Positions 21,401 to 33,624 of a DNA stretch of 64,000 bases are shown here, in pieces (the stretch's first letter is position 1; each line of letters opens with the position of its first letter). The notes below the pieces were generated by a model. The model made no database searches, was not told where the DNA came from, and was given only the letters and a program-made list of their open reading frames with translations. The translations under genes were made by a program, and so were the position numbers. Source of the stretch: Luzula sylvatica (Eukaryota > Streptophyta > Magnoliopsida > Poales > Juncaceae); contig OX326957.1 in assembly GCA_946800325.1 (NCBI GenBank), forward strand, positions 62,455,070 to 62,519,069, given 5' to 3'.

Positions 21401-24400
21401 ATATTTTTTGAGTTTTTAGTATCTAATTGCGTTTTTCTTTTTCTTTTGTGAAGCGGAAGTTCTAATGTTGACAAAATTTGGATTCGAAATAATCCTGATA
21501 AAAGGTAATATTCATAAATCAAATTCAAGTTTAAGTCTACATAACGAAATTGTTGTTTATTACAGTAAAGCGAATCACATCTCAATGACGAAAAATCCAA
21601 ATGGAGTTATCTACAAACCAGTACAAAAGCCGGCAATTATAAACGAAAATATTGATGATTTGTCGAATGACGTTTCTGCCCTTGATATTGCAGAGAATAA
21701 CGACTCCTCTGAAACAGTGGTTAAGTAAGGAATTTTACTTGATATTGTGGGAATTAGGTTTCCATTTGTTGAATTTCAGTATCTAAATTGTGTTTGTCTT
21801 TTTGTTTTGTTAAGTGGAAGTTCTAATGTTGACAAAATTGGGATTCGAAATAATCCTGATAAAAGGTAATATTCAAAAATCAAATTCAAGTTTAAGTCTA
21901 CATAACGAAATTGTTGTTTATTACAGTAAAATGAATCACATCTCAATGACGAAAAGTCCCAACGGAGTTATCTACAGACCAGTAAAAAAACCGGCAATTA
22001 TAAGCGAAAATATTGATGATTTGTCGAATGACATTTCTGCCCTTGATATTGCAGAGAATAACGACTCCTCTGAAACAGTGGTTATGTAAGGAATTTTTTT
22101 TGATATCGTGGGAATTAGGTTTCCATTTGTTGAATTTCAGTATCTAAATTGTGTTTGTCTTTTTGTTTTGTTAAGTGGAAGTTCTAATGTTGACAAAATT
22201 GGGATTCGAAATAAGCTTGATAAAAGGTAATATTCAAAATTCAAATTCAAGTTTAAGTCTACATAACGAAATTGTTGTTTATTGCAGTAAAACGAATAGC
22301 ATCTCAATTACGAAAAATCCAAATGGAGTTATCTACAGACCAGTACAAAAGCCCGCAATTATAAGCGAAAATATTGATCATTTGTCCAATGACGTTTCTG
22401 CCCTTGATATTGCACAGAATAACGACTCCTCTGAAACAGTGGTTATGTAAGAAATTTTTTTTGATATTGTGGGAATTAGGTTTCCATTTGTTGAATTTCA
22501 GTATCTAAATTGTGTTTGTCTTTTTATTTTGTTAAGTGGAAGTTCTAATGTTGACAAAATTGGGATTCGAAATAATCTTGATAAAAGGTAATATTCAAAA
22601 ATCAAATTGAAGTTTAAGTCTACATAACGAAATTGTTGTTTATTATAGTAAAATGAATCACATCTCAATGACGAAAAATCCCAATGGAGTTATCTACAGA
22701 CCAGTAAAAAAGTCGGCAATTATAAGCGAAAATATTGATGATTTGTCGAATGACGTTTCTGCCCTTGATATTGCAGACAATAACGATTGCTCTGAAACAA
22801 TGGTTATGTAAGGAATTTTACTTGATATTGTGGGAATTAGGTTTCCATTTGTTGAATTTCAGTATCTAAATTGTGTTTGTCTTTTTGTTTTGTTAAGTGG
22901 AAGTTCTAATGTTGACAAAATTGGGATTCGAAATAAGCTTGATAAAAGGTAATATTCAAAATTCAAATTCAAGTTTAAGTCTACATAACGAAATTGTTGT
23001 TTATTGCAGTAAAACGAATAGCATCTCAATAACGAAAAATCCCAATGGAGTTATCTACAGACCAGTACAAAAGCCCGCAATTATAAGCGGAAATATTGAT
23101 GATTTGTCGAATGACGTTTCTGCCCTTGATATTGCAGAGAATAACGACTCCTCTGAAACAGTGGTTATGTAAGGAATTTTTTTTGATATCGTGGGAATTA
23201 GGTTTCCATTTGTTGAATTTCAGTATCTAAATTGTGTTTGTCTTTTTGCTTTGTTAAGTGGAAGTTCTAATGTTCACAAAATTGGGATTCAAAATAAGCC
23301 TGATAAAAGGTAATATTCAAAATTCAAATTCAAGTTTAAGTCTACATAATGAAATTGTTGTTTATTGCAGTAAAACGAATAGCATCTACATGACGAAAAA
23401 TCTCAACGGAGTTATCTACAGACCAGTAAAAAAGCCCGCAATTATAAGCGAAAATATTGATGATTTGTCAAATGAAGTTTCGGCCCTTGATATTGCAGAG
23501 AATAACGACGCCTCTGAAACAGTGGTTATGTAAGGAGTTTTTTTTGATATTGTGGGAATTAGGTTTCCATTTGTTGAATTTCAGTATCTAAATTGTGTTT
23601 GTCTTTTTGTTTTGTTAAGTGGAATTTCTAATGTTGACAAAATTGGGATTCGAAATAAGCCTAATAAAAGGTAATATTCAAAATTCAAATTCAAGTTTAA
23701 GTCTACATAACGAAATTGTTGTTTATTGCAGTAAAACGAATAGCATCTCAATGACGAAAAATCCCAATGGAGTTATCTACAGACCAGTACAAAAGCCCGC
23801 AATTATAAGCGAAAATATTGATGATTTGTCGAATGACGTTTCTGCCCTTGATATTGCAGAGAATAACGACTCCTCTAAAACAGTGGTTATGTAAGGATTT
23901 TTTTTTGAAATTGTGGGAATCAGGTTTCCATTTGTTGAATTTCAGTATCTAAATTGTGTTTGTCTTTTTGTTTTGTTAAGTGGAAGTTCTAATGTTGACA
24001 AAATTGGGATTCGAAATAATCCTGATAAAAGGTAATATTCAAAAATCAAATTCAAGTTTAAGTCTACATAACGAAATTGTTGTTTATTACAGTAAAATGA
24101 ATCACATCTCAATGACGAAAAATCCCAATGGAGTTATCTACAGACCAGTAAAAAAGCCGGCAATTATAAGCGAAAATATTGATGATTTGTCGAATGACGT
24201 TTCTGCCCTTGATATTGCAGAGAATAACGATTCCTCTGAAACAGTGGTTATGTAAGGAATTTTACTTGATATTGTGGGAATTAGGTTTCCATTTGTTGAA
24301 TTTCAGTATCTAAATTGTGTTTGTCTTTTTGTTTTGTTAAGTGGAAGTTCTAATGTTGACAAAATTGGGATTCGAAATAAGCCTGATAAAAGGTAATATT

Positions 24401-26402
24401 CAAAATTCAAATTCAAGTTTAAGTCTACATAACGAAATTGTTGTTTATTGCAGTAAAACGAATAGCATCTCAATGACGAAAAATCCCAATGGAGTTATCT
24501 ACAGACCAGTACAAAAGCCCGCAATTATAAGCGAAAATACTGATGATTTGTCGAATGACGTTTCTGCCCTTGATATTGCTGAGAATAACGACTCCTCTGA
24601 AACAGTGGTTATGTAAGGAATTTTTTTTGATATTGTGGGAATTAGGTTTCCATTTGTTGAATTTCAGTATCTAAATTGTGTTTGTCTTTTTATTTTGTTA
24701 AGTGGAAGTTCTAATGTTGACAAAATTTGGATTCGAAATAATCCTGATAAAAGGTAATATTCAAAAATCAAATTCAAGTTTAAGTCTACATAACGAAATT
24801 GTTGTTTATTACAGTAAAATGAATCACATCTCAATGACGAAACATCCCAATGGAGTTATCTACAGACCAGTAAAAAAGCCGGCAATTATAAGCGAAAATA
24901 TTGGTGATTTGTCGAATGACGTTTCTGCCCTTGATATTGCAGAGAATAACGATTCCTCTGAAACAGTGGTTATGTAAGGAATTTTACTTGATATTGTGGG
25001 AATTAGGTTTCCATTTGTTGAATTTCAGTATCTAAATTGTGTTTGTCTTTTTGTTTTGTTAAGTGGAAGTTCTAATGTTGACAAAATTGGGATTCGAAAT
25101 AAGGCTGAAAAAAGGTAATATTCAAAATTCAAATTCAAGTTTAAGTCTACATAACGAAATTTTTGTTTATTGCAGTAAAACGAATAGCATCTCAATGACG
25201 AAAAATCACAACGGAGTTATCTACAGACCAGTAAAAAAGCCCGCAATTATAAGCGAAAATTTTGATGATTTGTCAAATGAAGTTTCGGCCCTTGATATTG
25301 CAGAGAATAACGACTCCTCTGAAACAGTGGTTATGTAAGGAATTTTTTTTGATATTGTGGGAAGTAAGTTGTCATTTTGTTGAATTTTAGTATCTAATTG
25401 TGTTTGTCTTTTTGTTTTGTTAAGTGGAAGTGTTAATGTTGTTTTGTCAAGTGAAAGTGCTAATGTTGACAAAATTTGGGTTCAAAAGAAGATTGTTGAA
25501 AGGTAATATTGCAAATTCAAGTTTTAATATTTGACATAATGAAATTGTTGTTTTATTTCAGTAAACAGAATAATATAGCAAAGGGGAAAAAGCCCATCAA
25601 TGGACTTACATACATACCAGTAAAGAAGCCGGCAATTATTAGCAAAAATGTATATGATTTGTCAAATAATGTTTGTGCCCTTGATATCGCAGAGAAAAAC
25701 AATTTCTCCGAAACAGTAGTTATGTAAGGAATTTTACTTGGTTTATTTATCCTAATATAATTTTTAATTATATTATTTACTTTTATATTTTGATTTTTGG
25801 CAGAAAAGAAATTGACGAGTCGACTACTAAGCTATGTACTTCTAAAATCATCCTTGATTCGTCTAAATCAGAGTCTAGGTGATTAATTAATTCCTCTGAA
25901 GTGTACTTTTGGTGAAACATGATTTAAAATTATGAATTTGATCTTCTAATTTTAAATACAGAAACCAGGTTGACGAGTTGTGCAGTAGTTCGAGTTCTCT
26001 CAAAATCGCTGAAGATTCACCTAATTTGGATTCAAGGTGATTTTCTTGATATAAAAATTTAATGCGTGGTTATTATAATTTGTATTTGAAATTGCTAGGG
26101 AATTCCATGATAACTACAGGAAAAATGAAGACGTGGGACCTCGTAAACTCATCAACATATTTCTAGATTTTTTTGGTAAAAAGGTAATTTATTTTGAATT
26201 AATTAATTATATTTTCTTACTCAAATTGATATGATTACCCTCTTATGCGTGACATTGTTTATATATAAAAACATATCCTTGATTACTTTTTCTTTTCAAA
26301 AAGGTCCATAAAGGCATATTTAATGTTTTATTTTCATTGAAACAAAAATTCATTGCTTTAACTTTCATCAAATATTCTTAAATTTTGTAGATGCCAAACT
26401 AG
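18422..26402 (+). CDS. SEN1/UPF1-like superfamily-1 helicase with a long tandem-repeat C-terminal tail
   Basis: Core exons are 18422-18541, 18623-19183, 19258-20379, 20448-20775, 20847-21111 and 21192-21374. Twelve two-exon cassettes follow (21454-25723), then 25804-25878, 25962-26036, 26099-26183 and 26391-26402. Everything joins in frame to 1,791 aa. Helicase motifs are all present: I GPPGTGKT (residues 281-288), Ia [24 protein letters not shown] (about 563), [37 protein letters not shown] and [10 protein letters not shown]. The order and spacing fit the plant SEN1-like group (annotated elsewhere as tRNA-splicing endonuclease positive effector-related), which are predicted ATP-dependent RNA/DNA helicases. 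The N-terminal ~230 residues resemble the family's pre-helicase region. Typical relatives end soon after motif VI; here about 930 residues follow, of which roughly 850 are repeats, acidic and Asn/Ser-rich and probably disordered. The start is the first in-frame ATG with good exon continuity. Expression is not shown. Confidence 0.85.
21454..25723 (+). repeat. Twelve tandem 361-bp exon-pair cassettes inside the helicase gene
   Basis: Exon A of each cassette starts at 21454, 21815, 22176, 22537, 22898, 23259, 23620, 23981, 24342, 24703, 25064 and 25425: a constant 361-bp period. Each cassette has exon A (51 bp, GGAAGTTCTAATGTTGACAA..), a short intron opening GTAATATTCA, exon B (159 bp, coding [13 protein letters not shown] and [10 protein letters not shown]) and an intron of about 90 bp opening GTAAGGAATTTT. 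Exon pair length is 210 bp, so each unit adds 70 aa without a frameshift; both introns are phase 2. The twelfth unit is diverged (exon A 78 bp, with a 27-bp internal duplication; exon B 162 bp). The two 75-bp exons after it may be older relatives. Units fall into two subtypes (NHISMT with KNIQKSN-type intron, and NSISMT). Confidence 0.93.
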
Positions 26403-27862
26403 GATCAGTGCGCCTAGTAAGAAAAGAAGAATAAATCTTGAAAATGTTCGAGAATATAGTCTTGTAATAAATTTATGTCGTATATTATATATAGCGGAAC
26501 AACCTTACATATTTTATTAGTTTTGGCGACTCAACGAGGAAGCTTGCAGGAGGGCCATGAGTTACTTTTGATAACTCAAAGAAACAAGCGACCTTTTCGT
26601 CTTAATTTTTCATATTGGCTGGCTATTTTGTATTTTGCTATATTTTGCTATACTTTTGCTAAAATCCATATGCATCTATGAACTGGCACCTTGTAAATGC
26701 ATTGTAAGTGAATATTGATTGATAAAACAAGTTTGAGAGATATTAAAAGCTCTTTGTATAAGCTCGAATTTTTGTATTGTTTAGTTCTATTTAAACTTGA
26801 TTATAGTTTGGACCTTAAATCTACTAGGATCATGGGTATTTTGATTCTAGTTTTTTCATGGATAAATTTCATACTAGTTAACCAAATTTTATGTTTCAAT
26901 CAGATAGGTCAATGAATTTTTAATTTTTTTTTTACTGTCATTGAACTTTTAATTTGTTCAAATTAGAATATTTCATTACTTTTTCGTTTGTTTTTGAATA
27001 ATCTGCTCTGATGGACTTTAGTAGGTAATTATTATTAACATGTCTGCTAAGTTGAATTCACGGAGAATCCAATTTGAAAATTCACTAGGCATTGTCATTG
27101 TCAGCGGTTTCAAATTGTCGCACCACACCAAAATGATTTTTTGTACGTGCTTGGCACATGATAGATTATCTACTAATTGGAAAGTAACTCGCTCTCGCTT
27201 CTCAAAGAAACCTGTCTTTACGCGATTTCCTCATGCGCTTTTGACCCACCAACAGATTGTCATATGCGTTTATTTAACATGTGTAGAAAATTAATTTACG
27301 CGATTTCCTCATGCGTTTTGTTCTATAATTAAGAAAATACTATGATGAAGAAAATTAATATAAATTATCGGTAAGACGTAATATTTTTCTTATTAAAATT
27401 ATAAATTATGCTTGATATAAGAACATGTTCTACTACAATCCTACAAGTAAGAAAATACTTTCATGAATTTTAATTTAATTCAAATTATTATTTGTATTCA
27501 AGATATTTTGATCTGCATAAGAAAATATTTTTCAGAAAATAAGAAATAACATTCATCAAAACTAATTTAATTCAAATTTTTACTTGTATTCAAGATATTT
27601 TGATCTGCATAAGAAAACATTTTTCTGAAAATAAGAAAATACATTCATGAAAATTAATTTAATTCAAAGTTTTACTTGTAAAACAAAATATCCTTCTTAT
27701 TTACAAGAATACATTTTGATTTATAGAAGAGAATATTGTCCTGAAAGTAAGAAAAGACTTTCATGAGATTAATTTAAGTCGAACTTTATATCAAAATATT
27801 CTTCTTATTACTAGAATATATTCTGATTTATAGAAGACGACATTATTCTTAAAGTAAGAAAA
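26403..27862. other. Helicase 3' flank and diverged tandem repeat
   Basis: No gene is seen after the helicase stop. At about 27450-27860 there are four or so diverged units containing AAGAAAATAC, TTCATGAAAATTAATTTAATTC and ATTTTGATCTGCATAAG, spaced roughly 90-120 bp apart. The open frames at 26475-26681 and 27040-27294 have no domain or splice support. Confidence 0.55.
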
Positions 27863-29341
27863 TGTTGGTTCAAAATTCCGAGGGTTTGATTATCTCAAAA
27901 TAATGTCGATACCACTAATCTATTTGCGTAAGTGATATTTGTGGAGATAAAAAACGTAGCCCACAAAAGGAACAAAAGAAGAATCAAGAAGTCCAAAAGC
28001 AAACACAAGAACATCCAGATAATAAGGAAGTCAAGACCGTGATGAAACGATGGCACGAAAACGCATGATCAAGTGAAGATATCAAGACGTCGAAGACTTC
28101 CGCAAGTTGGGATATCACACCATCATCAAAATACCATAGGTATTCCTAGACTTGTCTTTGAATTATAACTCAAGATTAAGAAACAAATATTCGAAAACAT
28201 AAAATAGACCAAGTGTGGAAGGTACTGTCCGTCACGACGAACCATACGTCCGTCATGACGGACATACACGTAATGCTTAAGAATTGAACCACTTAATACA
28301 GTCCGTCATGACGGTACACCAAAGCGTCATGACGGAGACCCAACGTTCGTCGTGACTAACACATAAACGTCATGACGGACAATACAAATAATTCTTAAGC
28401 AAAGTCACAGTAGAGGTCCATCATGACTGACAACAAGGCGTCATGACGGACCTCAACTCATACCTGAGACTGAACACACTGTCCATCACAACAGACAAAC
28501 CAAACCGTTGTGACTGACCTATAAGTACCGTCATGATGAATGTTCCTCAGTCATGACGGACTATACAAGTTGATAATTATCAAAAGGTTACAGTGAAGGT
28601 CCGCCGTGACGAACATTCAAGCGTCATGACGGACCTCAACTCATACCTGAGATTGAAAACAATGTCCGTCACAACGGATTAACCAATCCGTTGTGACTGA
28701 CCTGTGAGTACCGTCATGACTCATATTCCTCAATCATGACGGACTATACAAGTTGAAAATTATCAAACTTACAGTGAAGGTCCGTCGTGACTGACCATTT
28801 AAGAGTCATGGCGGACCTCACATATACTGGACGGCCGTCATGACGGACAATACGTCAGTCATGACGGACCAACTAGTTTTCGAATATTCCTGTTGTAACG
28901 GCTAGTTTGACTTGCAGTCAGTCACGACGGACCAGTATGTCCGTCACGACGGACTGTACAGAAAATCTGAAAAATAGGAAGAGTCTATGTGTTCTATAAA
29001 TAGAACCCATCCTATCTTTCTCTCTCCAACCATTCTTGCAAAAATCACAACTCCATTAAAAGAGAGAAAACTAAACCTAAATCTTGAGCTCTAAATTCTC
29101 TAGACAAAAACCCTAGATCATTGATCTATTTCACTTCTCTCTACTAAACGATTCCCAATTTGAATGACCGATCACAACTAGTTCGTTTGTAGTTATTTGT
29201 AATAGGCTAGTTACTATTTGTAAAGCCCACCATATATCGATAGATTCGTGTAAATCGATCAAGGCAAAACCTTGTAAGAGTTGAGTTGGGTATTCAATCG
29301 AAAGCCGAAAAGGCGCAAGGCAACCCCGGAGACGTAGGTAC
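27863..29341 (+). mobile_element. Old truncated LTR, related to the element at its right
   Basis: It starts TGTTGGTTCAAAATTCCGAG, has a TATAAATAG box at 28995-29003, and ends CCGGAGACGTAGGTAC where the young element begins. In reverse orientation the young element's LTR has the same start (TGTTGGTTCAAATTTCC), the same leader block (TCAATCGAAAGCC) and the same GGAGACGTAGGTAC block, so the two LTRs are homologous but diverged. Between 28220 and 28960 it holds about two dozen copies of a short palindrome, consensus GTCCGTCATGACGGAC. The part of the LTR beyond GTAGGTAC is missing. Confidence 0.75.
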
Positions 29342-30750
29342 TGTTGGTTAATTCTAACCTAGAGGGGGGTAAATTTGGCAATCTAACTTATACTTAGTTT
29401 AGATTTAAACCTAATTTATGGTGCGGAATAAATAATAATTTAGATGATAAAGATGATACCGTACAAACACTTTGACACAAGATGTTTGTTTACGAAGTTC
29501 GGTAGGTGGTTGCTTTGTAGCTTTAACTCACCCTTTACTCGCTTAATTGACCGACTCAATTATTTGCGAGTACCTACGTCTCCGGGAATGCCTTGTGCCT
29601 CTTTTTGGCTTTCGATTGAATTCCAACTCAACTCGATTACAAGGATTTGCCTAGATCGATTTACACGCTTCTATCGATCTATAGCTTAGGCTCTTTACAC
29701 TTTGTTGCACTAGCCTATTACACTTTTTCACTAATCGAGCTACAACGTGATCGGTCACGTGAGTGGGATACGATTAGTGGAGAATATCGAAAGTAGATCA
29801 ATGATCTAAAGAGGTTTCTCAAGCTATCAATGGATATAGATAATCACAGCTTAGGGTTTCTCTCTTTTTAGGTTTGAATGTTTGAAAAATGAAGAGTTGG
29901 GAGAGAGAGACCCATGAAGGATTCTATTTATACTCTCTATAGAAATCCTTCAGAAAACTTGCAGTGCGTTCGAACGCATTACAGTTCGTTCAGAACGCAC
30001 TTGAAGTTTGCACTAGCCGTTTCAAAATAACGTGCAAGTACATCTTGGGTCCGTTCGAACGTACAATGTCCGTTCGTAACGGACTCAATTATACATAGCA
30101 TTTTGCGTTCACAGGAACAAGAGTCCGTTCAACGCACTTAAAAGTGGGTGAACGGATTCCAGGTTGTCCGTTCGAACGCACATGGATGTTCGTTCGAACG
30201 CACACATTCCTGTGACATTTTCCGTTCACAGGAAGGATTGTCCGTTCAACGCACTCAGAAGGTGTTTGAACGGATTCTAATTATCCGTTCGAACGGACAT
30301 GATTCTTCGTTCGAACGCACACATCCCTGTGACACGTTTGATTCTAATCAAGCTTTTAAAGTTTTGATATTTAGCAAGTCCGTTCTGAACGGACTTTGAG
30401 TTCGTTCAGAACGCACTTCCTGCTTGACTGAACTCTTTGTTATTTTGAACATGATTTTACTTGAGTTCTACTAGGTTTGTACCTATGGTTTATTTGTGGC
30501 GTATCCCACTCACGGAAGGCTTCAACATCTTGAGTCTTGATGTATTCCAATGGCCTTCCATGTTTTCTTCTTTTCTTGTTTATCTTGAGACTTCATGTCT
30601 TGATTCTTGATGTAATCCAATGAAGTCCTCCTTCACAAGTCCTCCTTCATCTTCGTATCGTACCTATGTTATCCTGCACTTTTCTGGATGTAAACATTAG
30701 TAATGACAGTGTTTTGAAATAATCAAACTATCAGGAAATTTGAACCAACA

Positions 30751-30763
30751 AACTCCCCCTTTT
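30751..30763 (-). other. Polypurine tract next to the 3' LTR
   Basis: On the minus strand AAAAGGGGGAGTT directly precedes the LTR start TGTTGGTTC. This is the expected plus-strand priming site and indicates that the functional LTR is the 1.4-kb part. An identical copy lies at 37456-37468. Confidence 0.8.
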
Positions 30764-31395
30764 GATTAATTTCAAAACACTGTCGGTTTGGAGAGTTTCA
30801 CCATTTAGTTGAGAACTTTCCGTACGATCGTTTCTCCCCCATTTTGAAAGAGATCAAAAGGGCCAAGGAGACTTCAAAAACGGAAGGCTCCCCCTAAATG
30901 CGAGCTCCCCCTCAAAGAATGAATTGATGAATGTATGAGCTCGTAAGTATGATCAAATTCTTTTGTTTTGGAATGATGACAATCCTTTCAAAATTTAGCA
31001 GATTTTCAATAAAATAAAACAGTTTTAGTGTGCGTTCCGAACGGAAAAAGTAATGCGTTCGAACGCACTTGCTTCTGGACTAATAGGTTATATACACAAA
31101 AAAAATCCAAAATAGATGCAACAGTTTAAACTGACAATATGACCATAAAACAAAATAGGATAATACAATAAATGCGCAAGTTTATGCTACTGACATAATA
31201 CCATAATTATTCATCAAACATACTTACTCAATAGACCTAATTGTTCAATCATACCGACACACATCAAAGTTTTTATAAGTTCTCACATACTCTCATGTAT
31301 ACTCAATACTTTAGACATGACATAACATAATATAATACGACACAACACACATCAAAACCAAGGTTGATCACACTTCATTTGGCTCAGGTTAGGAA

Positions 31396-32682
31396 TTAAG
31401 GGTGCGTTCCGAACCTGTTCTCAAGATGAACGTAAAGATCGGCAAATTGACGATCCACGTTCTCAAGCATTCGTGCTTCAGATACACGAAACGCATCATG
31501 CATTGCTCTTCCGTGTTCCTCCATGCGCTCATCCATTTCGTCGAGCATCTCCTTCACATAGTCAAACCTCTTATCATCCCGTTCCGTTTGGGCATTTGAG
31601 GATTCCCCCTTTCCCACATTCCGCTTTCGTTTGGGAGCCGGTTCTTCACCGCTTTCATCGGTATTGGTTGGGTTGACGTTGTCCTCTTCCTCGTCCAAGG
31701 TGTTGCCCTTCGTCCACCGGGTAGGATCGCGGGGAAGATGATACGCCACCGCATCCTTTGCGGAGTCAATAATCCATCCTCGGATGCTCGGCGAATACTT
31801 ATACCCAAACCGTCGGAGGTTTGCATCGGATGCGAGGTTGATTGGTGATTTCGGACGAAAATCCCAATCGCTCAGTGGTATCTCAATGCCTTGGAGTTCC
31901 ATCATACGAGCAATCAATGTTCCGTATGGCAAGGACGCGTTCTTGTGACTCATCACACTTTCCATGTGGCTTGTGATGAGAAAGGGCACGTGGATGGGTA
32001 GTTGATCCTTGTACCACATGCGATGCAAGAGTATAATATCCCGCTGTTCGAGATTCATCTTAAATTTTTCTGAGGGAGTGAGAATGTTATTACCGATGGC
32101 CCAGATAAACTGTTCATGTGCGGCCAAGTGAGATGCCCCTTGCCCAGGTTTGATACCCGTGATGGCAGCTTCGAGTCTCGCCTTGCGAGTGTCGTAGATT
32201 TTCTCTCCGCCGTCCCTTAGTCCGAGCAAAACATTCAAGTTTTTGATAGAGATTTCGACATCTTCACCGAGGATGTATGACGTTACCTTTTCTTCGTCAC
32301 GGTGGAATTCAGCGTTTGCGTAAAATAGTCGCGTGATTACATCATGCGATTTGACGTTTAGGCATGCTAAATTTGCGAATCCCCAAGTACGTTCGATTTC
32401 TTCGACTTTGTCGAGGAGGTGATGTATGTTTGGCGGAAACTCATAGTAGTAGCATGGAGCAATTGGTCTCTTGGATACCCATTCATGGAAGAGGATACCA
32501 GCCTCCTGAGTCCGAAACAGATGCTCGTTGTTTGGGTCAGAGAAGTCATAGTCACGTTGAAGGCGTTCTTCAAGAGTAGGCTTCTTTGCCACTTGCTTCA
32601 TTCTTCTTTGAGCGTTCGAACTCTCGCCTACTGTCTTCTTTCCCTTTGCCTTGGCTTTCGATCTCGAGTTTGAGGCGTCCAT
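31396..32682 (-). CDS. Putative plant transposon protein (Transposase_32-like / env-like) ORF, copy in X2
   Basis: An intact ORF of 428 codons starts ATG with MDASNSRSKAKAKGKKTVGE. Residues about 85-330 resemble the 'putative plant transposon protein' domain found in Sirevirus- and Calypso-like retroelements: ITRLFYANAEF, LNVLLGLRDGG, LLHRMWYKDQLPIHVPFLIT and ASLPYGTLIARMMELQGIEI. A basic N-terminus and a KRKRN stretch may act as nuclear-localisation or nucleic-acid-binding sequence. The C-terminus (RFDYVKEMLDEMDERMEEHG) should be coiled coil. In some elements this position has been called envelope-like, but there is no signal peptide or membrane segment here. Its role in the element is unknown. 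It lies downstream of gag where pol would normally intervene. Confidence 0.7.
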   Translation of the reverse strand: MDASNSRSKAKAKGKKTVGESSNAQRRMKQVAKKPTLEERLQRDYDFSDPNNEHLFRTQEAGILFHEWVSKRPIAPCYYYEFPPNIHHLLDKVEEIERTWGFANLACLNVKSHDVITRLFYANAEFHRDEEKVTSYILGEDVEISIKNLNVLLGLRDGGEKIYDTRKARLEAAITGIKPGQGASHLAAHEQFIWAIGNNILTPSEKFKMNLEQRDIILLHRMWYKDQLPIHVPFLITSHMESVMSHKNASLPYGTLIARMMELQGIEIPLSDWDFRPKSPINLASDANLRRFGYKYSPSIRGWIIDSAKDAVAYHLPRDPTRWTKGNTLDEEEDNVNPTNTDESGEEPAPKRKRNVGKGESSNAQTERDDKRFDYVKEMLDEMDERMEEHGRAMHDAFRVSEARMLENVDRQFADLYVHLENRFGTHP

Positions 32683-33624
32683 GGCTGTTGGTGAAGGTTT
32701 TAGTTTATTTTTGAGAGAGAGAGAGTTTTTGGAAGAGAAACAAGGAGAGAGAATGAAAATAAAAAGGGTGCTAAGTAACTGAAGAGATCTTGTCCCTTCA
32801 AGTCGCGCCGTAAGGGAAAAAAGGTGCCATCACATCCATTGAATGCAGTCGGTTGCATGTGGACGAAGAGTTATTACGACGAGTCCGTTCGAACGCACTT
32901 CTCAAGTTCGTTGGAACGCATTCATGTCTGAGAAGAGGCGCTATTTTGGGTTTTTAAGTTGCATCTAGGAAGTTGTTACGTCCGTTCGAACGGACTCCTA
33001 TGTGAGTTCGAACGTACACACAACTGAGAAGAGGCGCCAGAATATGAAACGGCGCGAGTGTAAGGGTTTGAAGTAGGTTCGCTGAATGAGGCATGTGCGT
33101 TCGAACGCATTAGTTTGTTCGTTCGAACGCACTGAACACTGTTGATACTAAGAGTCGGTGCCAAAGTATGATCCGGCGCCATAATCCTATAATTCATTTT
33201 TTCGTTCGGAACGCATTCAGTTGTACGTTCGAACGCACTTAATCCTGGTAAGAAAATTAGATGGCGCCACAGTTTAGCTGACTTTGGGTCTCATAGTTCA
33301 GTCATCCGTTGGGAACGCATTTTAATCCGTTCGACCGGACTTGAGACTGCTAAGAGTGTATTTGGTGACTTCCTTTGTCCGTTCCTAACGCACATATCTT
33401 TCGTTCGAACGGACTGGTTCCTGAAGTGTGATCACTGGACTGATATCGTTATTTATTTATCGAGACAAGTGTTCTAATGTACTCCTCTATTAACACATGT
33501 GATGTATCTACATAATACTCGACTAGTTTGGCTAGAATTCAATTTAGCCCATTTCCTATACTCCCCTTACATATTTGGTTTTCAAGTGAGGGATACTAAG
33601 GAGTATAGTGTTTCAAATTTAGGC

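Noticed and set aside
21454..25723. Eleven separate small genes of about 91 codons, one per 361 bp
   Set aside because: Those open frames read through the intron between exon A and exon B. The conserved GTAATATT..TTRCAG boundaries and in-frame joining to the helicase show they are exon pairs of one gene.
28220..28960. Repeated short palindromes resembling a CRISPR array
   Set aside because: Spacing is irregular, spacers are not of constant length, the motif is only 10-16 bp and the context is a plant LTR with TATA box; no cas genes.
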